Shown in pieces: positions 55,111-64,000 of a DNA stretch of 64,000 nucleotides. How positions within the stretch are numbered: position 1 is the stretch's first letter; each line of letters opens with the position of its first letter. Position numbers and translations under genes: made by a program. The DNA comes from Notamacropus eugenii (Eukaryota > Chordata > Mammalia > Diprotodontia > Macropodidae): contig NC_092875.1 of the NCBI RefSeq assembly GCF_028372415.1, forward strand, positions 408,037,239-408,101,238, written 5' to 3'. The notes under the pieces are model-generated. The model worked only from the letters and a program-made list of their open reading frames with translations. It had not been told where the DNA came from and searched no databases.

Positions 55111-56480
55111 CTTTGTAAGGTAAAATGCCCACCCCATGCAACCTTATCACTTTGAAGGGAAATAAGCACACAGATAACTATAACTACATAGAACTACATA
55201 TAATAACTAAGATGTGATTTATTCTAAGCACTATGATGATTGCTAGAAAAAATTCAATACATCAAAAGTGGATTTCAATAAGAAATGTCATGTTCAGGTG
55301 TAACATGTTTTACTTACCATCCCAAATTAAGCCCAAATTATATTTAGAAAAAGGAATTCTGCAATGTTTACTATAATCCCTATTTTGTGAAATTAGCACA
55401 ACTAGTGTAATTATAATGATCAAAGTTGGCCTCCAAGAAAAGCTGAGAAAATAAACCTCCCATCCTTCTTTGCAGAGGTGGGAACTTAGCGGCATGGAAT
55501 GTTGCACACGCTGATTAGCTTGATGTGTTGGTTGGTTTGGGTGAACTGCTTTGTTTTCTTGTTCTTTTTTTTTTTTTTAATTAAAGGAAATGCTCACTGG
55601 GTTGGCGTGGGGACAGACATATTCAGAAATAAAAATGAAAACAAAATGTACCCGTAAAAATATGATTTAGAAAAAAGAAAGTTATCAGCACTAATAACTC
55701 TGGTCCCTGATTAAAGCATAGGCATACTTATTAGTGAGCCTGATTATTTCCCTGTTTTCCCATAAAATGACAAACTGGGAAATGTCACTGGCCAGGAAGT
55801 CAACCTGTTTGCCCTCATCAAGGCCAATTCTTACCTCTCTTCCCCTTTCATTGCTCCCCCCTCATCTTTGCAGCTTGGAACTAGAACAACAGATCAAGAG
55901 CTGAGACATCACAGCTGAGAACTATCTCAGGTGGTATCGATCCACTCTGGGCACCAAAGTCCTCAGGCAGAGCCAGTCTCTTTCACAGCCTCTGTATATT
56001 AATCATTGTCTGAACAGAAGACCCAGAGACCAAGAAAACTTCTAGCCTTGCAAGTACTGGCTGAGGTGCACGTATAGCATTTACTGAATTTTCAAAACTC
56101 CTCTTTATAATAACACATGAACAACCCAGATCCTGATGATGCTGTTTAAAGAATGTTTGGGGTAGAGAGGCAGGGGGAGGTAGGGTTGCTAAGCAGAGAT
56201 GCTAAAGGCCACCCATCTAACACCTGTGACCATTTACTTGGGCTGTTCCCTTAAATCCTGCCAACCACCCACACTACAGGAATCCCACTTGACTTCAGTC
56301 AACAGGACTTTAAAACTTAGAGTCTAAGCAGTCATTTGGAGGCAAAGGTCACATGACATAATCTACTAACAGTCTCACTACCAACTTCCAAAGACCACAA
56401 CCCACAGCCATTGTCATCCGAATAACAACGTACTGGCCAGCTTCCCCTCTGATCAACCAACTCAACACCAGGTCCCAATG
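55111..56480. other. No recognisable feature
   Basis: 1.4 kb with a poly-T stretch near 55565 and no identifiable element or motif-bearing frame. Confidence 0.5.
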
Positions 56481-56780
56481 TCATCTCTGTGAGGACACTT
56501 TGTCTTTGAATCCCCACCACCTAGCACACAGCAGTTTAATGTTCTTAATCTGGGGTCCCTGACTTTGTTTTATTTTGTTTCTTAATTTGACAGCTATGTT
56601 TCAATATTATTGGTTTCCTTTGTAATTCCAATTCATTTTATTTTATGCATTTAAAAACAAGATTTTCAGAAGGAATCAACAGGTCTCACTAGACTGCTCT
56701 AGGTGTCCATGATACAAAAGAGATTAAGAATCCTTTCAGAAGGTGTTTAATAAATGCTTTCTGACTGATTGATTCATTGG
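56481..56780 (+). repeat. L2 3' end split by a hAT element
   Basis: 56481-56536 ('ctttgtctttgaatcccc', 'cacctagcacacagcag') and 56736-56780 ('aaggtgtttaataaatgctttctgactg') are the two halves of one L2 terminus. The middle is the hAT element 56537-56735. Confidence 0.75.
56537..56735 (+). mobile_element. hAT-type MITE, second copy
   Basis: 'gttcttaatctggggtccctgactttg', 'attggtttcctttgtaattcc', 'cattttattttatgcatttaaaaac', 'gtgtccatgatacaaaag', 'gattaagaatcc' match the element at 51818. The outermost terminal bases are diverged. Confidence 0.7.
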
Positions 56781-56866
56781 TCCATAGGCAGTATTGTAGT
56801 TCTTTAGTTGGTTACCCCTTCAACTTGAAATCTGCTTCTGGTTTATCAGTTGCCCAGAAGGGGCTT

Positions 56867-56970
56867 CATTAGCATTAACTATCCATTAACTCTCCTAGGT
56901 TTTTTAAGGGGGCACCTACATTAGCATTAACTATCCATTAACTCTCCTAGGTTTTTTAAGGGGGCACCTA
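56867..56970 (+). repeat. Perfect 52 bp tandem duplication
   Basis: Copy 1 is 56867-56918 and copy 2 is 56919-56970; the two are identical. The base before copy 1 differs from the base before copy 2, so the period is exactly two units. Confidence 0.97.
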
Positions 56971-56989
56971 CCGAGCAGCAAGCACAGTG

Positions 56990-57250
56990 GACTCATGGAG
57001 TTTACAATTTGGTTAGAACAAAGGATCTCTATAGAAATAAATGTAATATAATGCAAAAGATGAGAGTATAAGAAAAGAGCTATTTAAGGTCAGAAGGTGC
57101 TGAGATTGTCAGGAACATCTTCTTAGAAGAGATGACATTTGAGTTGGGCATGAAGGATGGATAGGAAGGGATTGGCTGGGAGAGGGGCTCAAAGGGTTTC
57201 CAGATAAAGGAATATGGTGAGCTAAGGCATAGAGGTGGGATATAGTACAG
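56990..57250 (+). repeat. Ancient interspersed repeat, internal part
   Basis: 'actcatggagtttacaatttgg', 'catcttcttagaagagatgacatttgagttgggcatgaaggatgg'. Same family as 7795-8105 with the start missing or diverged. Confidence 0.5.
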
Positions 57251-57309
57251 ATATTGTTTAGGGGACAGTGAGTGGCACAATTTAGCTGAAGGATAAGGAG
57301 CCTTTTGTC

Positions 57310-57700
57310 ATATTGCTCCTCTTCAAGCATTCTCTGTTCCCATTCACCCTGAGCAACTGGATGTTCCCTGATCTTGTTCTGTTTTCTCCAGCCTCCACGC
57401 ATTTATCTAGGCTGTGATCCATGTTTGAAGCTCACTCTCTTTTCACTTCCACCTGTTAAAATCCTTCTCTTCCTTCACTCATTTCAAGTGTTTCATCCAT
57501 GAAGTTTCCTTTGATTCCTCCAGCTAAAAATGTTCTTTCCTTCCTCAATTTCCTAGACTTCTTTCATATTTTACCTTTCATCACACATTTTTGAATGTGT
57601 CATATCACCTTATTATAAGTTATGTGAAGGCTTGTCATTTCACATTCTTCCCTCCTCCACACACAGTGGGCATTTAATAAAAATTATTAAATTGAGTCGA
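57310..57700 (+). repeat. L2 LINE 3' region
   Basis: 'cacctgttaaaatccttctcttcc', 'ccatgaagtttcctttgattcctcc', 'cacagtgggcatttaataaaaattattaaattg' follow the L2 3' coding to terminal order. Confidence 0.65.
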
Positions 57701-58044
57701 AATTGTAATGAAGAAGGGACCAGTAGGAAATAGGCATAAGAAGGTAAGTGGACGGTTAATGGAGCTATGAATAGTGTCAGACCATTCTGAAAATCAAAAG
57801 CTTGCACCTAGGTTAGAGAAGTCCTGAAACTACTCCCAGATCCCACTCCTGCTTAGATACTGCCCACTTTCATGGGGGCATATGGCAGAAAATGTGGCAT
57901 CATGCCTTGATTTCTTCTTCTGAATTTAATGCCTTAACTCCAGACATTGAATGATGCGAAATAGATGAAGCCAGTTGAGGTAGAATTGGGTGATGTATCT
58001 TGTATCATAAAATCAACAGGCATCCATAATGCTAATAAAAGAAA

Positions 58045-58235
58045 ATAACACTGAGAAACAATGGTTAGGGCACTGAACTTGGGTTCAAATCCTACCTCAG
58101 ATACTTACTAGCTGTGTCACCCTGGGTAAATCAGTTCCACTTTTAAACCTTGGGTTTCTCATCTGTAAAATAAAGGAGTTGGATTCCATAGCCCCCAGAG
58201 TCACTTCCAGCTTTAAATTTCAGATCCTGTGATTA
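58045..58235 (+). repeat. MIR SINE, nearly complete
   Basis: 'acaatggttagggcactgaacttgggttcaaatcctacc', 'tagctgtgtcaccctgggtaaatc', 'ctcatctgtaaaataaaggagttgg', 'gagtcacttccagc'. Confidence 0.85.
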
Positions 58236-59404
58236 ACACCGAACTATCCACAGTGCTTGCCAAGACCCTTATTAATCACCTATTTATCTCTACCACCTGA
58301 CTTCTGCCTCCCCCTAACTTCCCTCCAAAGGCTGTCTGTTGATATCTTTCCCCCAGACCTTGTGGTTGCACCCCATATCCCTAGACATCAAAAGGGCTGT
58401 GTAAGAGCTAAAAGGGAAAGGTCATCCTATGGGTGGAGGTTTGGGAGTTGGAGGGTGGGATGACAGACTTCCAGGACACAGCCAGCCAGTCTAGGCCAGC
58501 TTCTGCCCCTTCCTCCCCTTCCCGATCCTCTGGATCATCCCTATTAAAAGGTCCATGGTTTTGATTACCCCATGCTCCAGCAAATATGAAACAGTCCCAG
58601 ATGTTTTCACTGGCACAGTGTTTGGGGGGAAAACACAGCCTGCTCCACTGAATTCAGACTGGAGGTTTTATTCAGACAGCTTGGCCCCAGACCCAGCTCA
58701 GTTGCCACCCTGAAAAGTGGAGGTCTTTGACTCTTTCTTCACTCTCCCCTCCTCCTCACCCATTAAGGATTGGCATTAGACCTACCAGATACAGACATAC
58801 TCGGTTTCCCCAGCTCAGACTACAAGTGTATCTACAAATCACAGCCACTCTCAGAGGGGTTTCCCCAGCTCCCAGTTTCCCTGGGTTCACAAATGCCCCA
58901 TTCCTAGAGCTGAGCTGGACTTCGAGTTCCGGGCCCAGGAAAGCAGGCCAGGGAGAGCCCAGGCCTGCAGGGCATAGTGCACCCTTTTTGCAACGCTGGG
59001 AGTCTTTTATTTTAAACCCTCAGAGAACAGGCTCTTTGTCAGGAATGTGCAAATTTATGTAAATAACCACACACTTTTATACAAGATGGTGTGCAAATGT
59101 GTGTCCCTAGGTTTGCTAGGAAAGCAAAAATCTTCGGAAATTCAGAATAAGTAAGTGGCTGGGAGGGCCAAGGCAAGGCGGGTGGGGTTAGACTGGGGGT
59201 GAGGGAGGAGGTGTTCAACTGTGACTTTATCAATTCTGAGGACTCAGAAACTCACAATCTCCCTACCCCAGACACCAGTTCTAGGAAAAACATAAAAATA
59301 ATCTAAGAACTGTCAGATAAGCTATCTTGAGCCCCGAAATCATTTTTTTAAGGGTGGCAACATTCAAAGGAAACAAACATGTCAGTGGTTAAGCTTTGAA
59401 GCAT
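58236..59404. other. No recognisable feature, somewhat GC-richer
   Basis: 58260-59280 has a higher GC content than its surroundings and contains a 111-codon plus frame (58727-59062) rich in Ser/Pro/Arg without a domain I recognise. No CpG clustering and no splice-framed continuation was apparent. It might be unique sequence. Confidence 0.4.
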
Positions 59405-59600
59405 TCTAGTGTGGTGAAACAAGGACATTAGTCAGGTCCTCAGTCTGTTGTGTGAACCTACACAAGTCACAGACTCTCTGGGCTTCTGTTTCCTTGCCTC
59501 CAACATGAAGTAGATGAGACTAGATTCAATCCTGAGTGCCTACAATGTGCAGAGAATACTGCTCAGGAGACACAAGATGTCCGCTGAGGTCTTTTCCAGC
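59405..59600 (+). repeat. MIR with a small insertion
   Basis: 'ctagtgtggtgaaacaaggac', 'cacaagtcacagactctctggg', 'atgagactag', then an 'aatcctgagtgcctacaatgtgcagag' scrap, and the MIR end 'gctgaggtcttttccagc'. Confidence 0.55.
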
Positions 59601-59670
59601 TTGGATGTTTGATGACTACTTTCATCAGGGGAAACCACTACAAAGCTAATTGTAGGATGTATAGTAATAA

Positions 59671-59926
59671 TGGGCAGCTAGGTGGCCCAGTAGATAGTAT
59701 CCTGGAGTCAAGAAGATGAGTCTTCCTGAGTTCAAATCTGGCTTCAGATGCTTACTAGTTGGGTGACCCTGGCAAGTCACTTAACCTTGTTTGCCTCAGT
59801 TTCCTCACATGTAAAATGACCTGGAAAAGAAAATGGCAAACTACTGCAGTGTCTTTGCCAAGAGAGCCCCAAATGGTGTCACGAAGAGTCAGACACGACT
59901 GAAATGGCTGAACAGCAACTGTATAT
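59671..59926 (+). repeat. BovB-tailed CORE-SINE, copy 12
   Basis: 'gggcagctaggtggcccagtagatag' head, 'gagttcaaatctggc' B box, core 'ttgggtgaccctggcaag', tail 'ggtgtcacgaagagtcagacacgactgaaatgg'. Full length and relatively well preserved. Confidence 0.93.
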
Positions 59927-60384
59927 TAACACTGGCACATAAGGAGGAAGGAATATTGTACAAAGAATTTGACACGGTCTGCTAAGTCAATTATTTGGAA
60001 ACTCAGTGACTTTAATGCAAAGGTGAGCACAAGGGACAGGAGTTTAAAATATGTTGGAAAATATTTGGGGATTAAATAATGGAATATTTGTAGTCTGTTC
60101 AGAAATTCCATGTCTGTATATTATGAATAATTTCCTCAAAAAGAGGGACCACTTAACAACAGCTCAAAAAAAGGAAATTGACTATATTTAACAGAAGAGA
60201 GCAGGACTGGTTACACGGGTGTAATGTGACAATTAGCTGTTTTATGTGCCATGAGAAAATTGACTATATAGTGCAAAGATTGAAACCAAATTACAAGGTT
60301 GATGATGAAAATTCCATTCCACACATATTAAAGATGTAGTCTGTGTAAGTCATTGGATTAGTTCATGTCAGTGATTAGAGTTCA
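59927..60384. other. No recognisable feature
   Basis: Unassigned AT-rich sequence. Confidence 0.45.
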
Positions 60385-60550
60385 AAGACAAAACTAAATC
60401 ATCCCTGCCCTCAAGGTGCTAACATTCAACTGATGAGATAGGACAGAAATACAAAGTATATAGGGAGTAGTTTCAAGAGGGAGAGAATGCTAATAACAGA
60501 AAGAATCGGGGAAAGTTTCATATGGGAGGTTATACCTCATCTTCTTTGAA
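60385..60550 (+). repeat. Ancient interspersed repeat, internal part
   Basis: 'catccctgccctcaaggtgctaacattcaactg', 'gatgagataggacagaaatacaaag', 'ggaaagtttcatatgggagg'. Confidence 0.5.
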
Positions 60551-60556
60551 AGAGAG

Positions 60557-60815
60557 ATAGCTTGTTGATTTAATGGATAGACTGCCAGGCCTGGAGTCAG
60601 GGAGACTTATCTTCCTGAGTTCAAATCTGAACTCAGACACTTACTAGCTGTGTGACCCTGGGCAAGTCACTCAACCCTAATTGCCTCAGTTTCCCCATCT
60701 GTAAAATGAACTGGAGAGGGAAATGGCAAACCACTCCACTATGTTTGCCAAGAAATCCCAAATGGGGTCACAAAGAGTCAGACATGACTGAAAATGACCA
60801 ACCAACACCAACAGG
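60557..60815 (+). repeat. BovB-tailed CORE-SINE, copy 13
   Basis: 'agcttgttgatttaatggatag' diverged head, 'gagttcaaatctgaac' B box, core 'tagctgtgtgaccctgggcaag', tail 'ggggtcacaaagagtcagacatgactgaaa'. Confidence 0.92.
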
Positions 60816-61507
60816 TGCTTTGAAGGAAATAAAATATTCTATAAATTAATAAGAAGAAGATGTAGTTAGAGGACTAGAGTCCCCTGTCATGTGGGCTGGG
60901 CTACCATTTCCAAGGCCTGATTAAATTCTTTGGTAAATAATAAAGAAAATCTCTTTGGTAGACAATGCTAATGTCTGATGTTGATGATGAGTTAGGCCCA
61001 GAGTTGAACAGAGGTAGAGATCGGACTGGGGTAAATTTGGGAAATTACATAACACCCCTAGTTTCCTGTCACATGTCAAAATTCCCCAATTTTTTTTACA
61101 TAGATATTCTCTCAGTGATACTACCTAATTAAAACCATGGAATACTACAGTCCTCAAAGAATCAAAACTGTGGGTGACCTCAAGGGCAACAGAGAGAGGA
61201 CACACATGGTGGGAAGGGGACATCAGTGATGATAATTTGGTTGCAAGCAGCATAAAATACATCATCGAGAAAAAATGTGTTCAGAAAAAGAGTAAGTGAC
61301 CAGTTACGTAGTATGACGAGGCATAACAATGGTCAGTCCATTTTCCATGCTGGGACTAGAGGGAGAACTTCGGAACCCATGGTGAGTGAGTCAAGAAGGA
61401 CATGGCCAAAATTTACATAGAATGTGAAGGCATTCTCTGAATTGGGAAGGAGATCTTCCTACATCAATGAGATCATGAATTCATCCATTGAATTAGTATT
61501 TCCTTCT
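60816..61507. other. No recognisable feature
   Basis: Unassigned sequence. Confidence 0.45.
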
Positions 61508-61610
61508 AGAAGCAGCACAGCACAGTGAATGGAGAACTAGCCTCAGAGCCAAGAAGACTTAGGTTCACTAGACTCCTCTGACACTCTTACCTTTGGTCAA
61601 GTTACCCCCA
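61508..61610 (+). repeat. MIR-type fragment
   Basis: 'agcagcacagcacagtgaatggagaactagcc', 'agaagacttaggttcactag', 'ctttggtcaagttacc'. Confidence 0.5.
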
Positions 61611-62397
61611 GGAAATAATCTAAGACCAAATGGAAAAACAGTGGTTTATTTGGGGTGACAGTTTCTTTGCCAGGTATTCCTTACATCAGCAAAATCACAG
61701 ATGTGGACCAAAAAAATGTATTCTTTCAGTGCACAAGTGCCCATTTTTTCTCTAACCACCTCAGAAACACTGAAGAATTGTTCTTGGAGAGTCAGCACAA
61801 ACCCAGACCATTTTAAAAGCTTAAGTAATTTCCTAGGATCAAAAGTCTATGGGCAAGAAGGGCAGAAAGAACTATCATTGAAACCTGATATTTTCATCTA
61901 AATGCTCCTCCCAAGCTTCACATTCCACTCCACTCCCCAACAAAGACTCTGCCAGACCTGACCTTGTTGTGATAAGATGATTCTAGGGCCCTTGGGACTG
62001 GTTTTGTGGCTGCTGGGAATAATTTACTTGATATTACCTTGACTAAAGGTACTTGGTGCCATTTGATGGTCATTAAAAGACCTCACAGGGGTATGATGGA
62101 TCTTGTTAATATTCAGTGTGAGCATTTGAGTCTCAAAAATTAGCAAAGCTACAAATCAGGGCTTGATTTATTGTTATATTAATTGCCTAAACTTAAAAGT
62201 GATGGCGAATATGTTAATAATACCAATTAAACTTAAAAGTATGTCCTGGGTATGTTTTTTTTGAGAGTGGATTGTTAAACATTGACCACCACATTGCCAT
62301 ACTTTTGTTTCTATTGTAATGGCCTCCATATGAGGGAAAGCTGACAGCTTTCTTGCTTGACAGCAAGCAGATATTGGAAGAAACGCCACTTATTATA
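61611..62397. other. No recognisable feature
   Basis: Unassigned AT-rich sequence. Confidence 0.45.
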
Positions 62398-62512
62398 CCT
62401 TTAAGTGACTTGCCCAAGATGTTTACTACTCAAGTAGTAAACATTAGAGGTGAGATTTGAACACAGATTGTTTAAATCTAGAGCCAGTACCTTTTCTACT
62501 GTACATTTTATA
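62398..62512 (-). repeat. MIR fragment, antisense, with a perfect palindrome
   Basis: 'taagtgacttgcccaagatg', 'gaggtgagatttgaacacag', 'ccagtaccttttctactgta'. ATGTTTACTACT-CA-AGTAGTAAACAT at 62419-62444 has perfect 12 bp arms. Confidence 0.7.
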
Positions 62513-62524
62513 TCACCTTGTCAG

Positions 62525-62645
62525 TGATAAGTTCCTTGAGATACACATATATATGTATACGTACACATATATTTACATACATATATTTATATATTCTCAG
62601 CACCAAGGTATTGTACATAGTAGGCATTTAGTAAATTAATTTTAA
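62525..62645 (+). repeat. L2 3' end carrying a TA-rich microsatellite
   Basis: 'gataagttccttgagata', a TATA/TACA tract (62540-62595), then 'cagcaccaaggtattgtacatagtaggcatttagtaaatt'. Confidence 0.65.
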
Positions 62646-62777
62646 TTTAAACTTGAATAACTTTCATTTAAACTTAAATAACTCACATTCAGTGGCAGCC
62701 TTCCCAAAGGTAGGGGAAGATAGTTGATGTAATTTAATGTCTGCTAAGAATTCCAGTTAGTGTGAGTTAATTTAAAT

Positions 62778-62948
62778 AGGGAGGCAATGTGGTCTAGTCA
62801 AATGTCCAAGGTTCAAATCCCACCTTTGTCTTTTCCTGCCTGTTAGGCTTTGAACAAGCTAGTAGGCCCATTTTCCTCATCTATAAAATAAAGAGGTTGG
62901 ATTAAATGACCTCTATGATACCTTTCAGCTCTAGATCCTATGACTTTA
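62778..62948 (+). repeat. MIR SINE
   Basis: 'gggaggcaatgtggtctagtc', 'aaggttcaaatcccacc', 'ctcatctataaaataaagagg', 'gattaaatgacctctatgatacc'. Confidence 0.8.
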
Positions 62949-63484
62949 TAATACTTGCCTCCAAAAAATTAAGAGAGAAGGAATGTAAGATTTGATGGAG
63001 TAAAAAAAAAAAAAAAAAAAGGGAGAGGAAGGGTTTGTAATCTTGGAGCCCAGACGAGCTTATTATGGAGGGCAAGCTTTGGCAGGGCCTTAGATAGCCA
63101 GAGAGCAACATGAGAATAAATAAAGTGGGGGTCAGAAAGGGGGGAAGGTTAATAATGAACTTCACAGACTTCGGTAACATGTGCCAGTGAAAGCACAGGA
63201 GATGATAACCCACATTTATAAACTGCTTGGGAAAAAATTATATTTAGTTTAGAAACATATCAGATTAATATTATAAATTTACCATTCCAGCAATGCTTTG
63301 ACTTGTCCAATATTTAAACAGGTTTGCATATCCCAAGCACAGAGCAGTGATGGAAGGTCACGTGACCCAGGAGCAGGGTGACAAAGAGAAGCTGGTCTGG
63401 GAGTGATAAGTCTGCCATGAAAAGTCTATAAAGAGGCCATTCCAATAGTCCCTAGCTTACATCTGTCCAAGTAGAAAGACACAC
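62949..63484. other. No recognisable feature
   Basis: A-run of about 20 near 63003, otherwise unassigned. The Leu/Phe-rich minus frame 62938-63213 has no motif. Confidence 0.45.
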
Positions 63485-64000
63485 TTCATGAAAGAGAGCA
63501 TAGTTTGGTGGAAAGATCAGCCAATCTGATCAGCCAGTCAGAAGCTCTGAATTCAAGCCCTAGGTCTGACATATAGCTATGGATTCTTGGGTAAATCACT
63601 TACCCTGCTCAGTCAGTTTCTGCATGTGTAGAGAGAATTTGGTGTAGTGGATAAGGATATTAAACCTGAAGTCTGGAATTCCTGCAAATCCTGGCTCTTA
63701 ATTTACTCAGTGTGTGACCATGGATACCTCACCTAACCTCCATGAACCTCAGTCACCTGTCTAATCTCATAGAGTTGTTGTGAGGTTCAAATTAGATCAT
63801 GTTTGCTAAGCGTTTTTCAAACTTTGAAGTGTTATATAAATGTCCATTACAAAGGGTTGGTACAATGTAGTGGATAGAATGATGGTGACAGTCAGGAAAA
63901 CCCAGGCTGAAATTTAGCCTCTTACTAGCTGTGTGACAGTGGACAAGTTATTTAGTCTCTATTTTCTCATCAATAAAATGGGTACTGCCACCCACAGGAG
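63485..64000 (+). repeat. Three consecutive MIR-type SINEs
   Basis: 63485-63625 ('gagcatagtttggtggaaagatcagcc', 'ttgggtaaatcacttaccc'); 63626-63858, nearly full length with tail ('ggtgtagtggataaggat', 'gtgtgaccatgg', 'gttgttgtgaggttcaaatt', 'gtgttatataaatgtcc'); 63860-64000, cut by the window end ('gtagtggatagaatgatgg', 'tagctgtgtgacagtggac'). All sense. Confidence 0.8.

Noticed and set aside
58727..59062. 111-codon plus frame in a GC-richer segment
   Set aside because: No domain, no splice-supported context, no CpG clustering. Worth a transcript check but not supported as a gene.

Overview
This window looks like a non-coding stretch of a marsupial nuclear genome, most likely an Australian (australidelphian) species. 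The evidence is the repeat content. There are many copies of a tRNA-headed CORE-SINE whose 3' part matches the ruminant BovB/Bov-tA end. There are also SINEs with a second, different LINE tail, MIR and L2/L3 (CR1) fossils, hAT MITEs, marsupial-type L1 3' ends, and a 2.9 kb ORF1-only L1 relative (HAL1 type). The Monodelphis-specific SINE1 tail, as I remember it, is not seen. Family names come from memory of the sequences and were not checked by any search.

I found no cellular protein gene, rRNA, tRNA gene, CpG island or CRISPR array. The longest open frames are translations of simple repeats, retrotransposon remnants or chance frames. The window is best read as intergenic or deep intronic DNA; which of the two cannot be decided from sequence alone.

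Layout. 0-1.3 kb: 3' half of a dead LINE ending in a C2H2 zinc finger. 2.5-5.2 kb: L3, MIR, L2 and an antisense L1 3' end. 6-10 kb: SINEs, a long ancient repeat interrupted by a TATC array. 11.1-13.5 kb: L2 reverse transcriptase fossil, a small hAT palindrome and SINEs. 13.6-21.7 kb: dense MIR/SINE mixture with an L1 nested in an older L1 and a 54 bp exact duplication. 22.5-27.5 kb: two copies of an unassigned repeat, a long LINE-tail SINE and an antisense L3. 27.5-38.5 kb: mostly unrecognised sequence with scattered SINEs, an L3 and a possible LTR. 38.5-40.5 kb: second L2 reverse transcriptase fossil and an inverted MIR pair. 41-46 kb: hAT half-element, SINEs and an antisense LINE reverse transcriptase fossil. 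48.1-51.0 kb: complete HAL1-type element with target-site duplications. 51.8-64 kb: hAT elements, SINEs, L2 ends, a 52 bp tandem duplication and a run of MIRs at the right edge.

The features act together only as layers of transposition. Two SINE families appear to have used the 3' ends of two different LINEs, and several insertions can be ordered because they split older elements. No new operational system was found. The best leads are the LINE/SINE tail sharing, the 54 bp duplicated patch, the unassigned repeat pair at 22.6/26.3 kb, and the HAL1 element.
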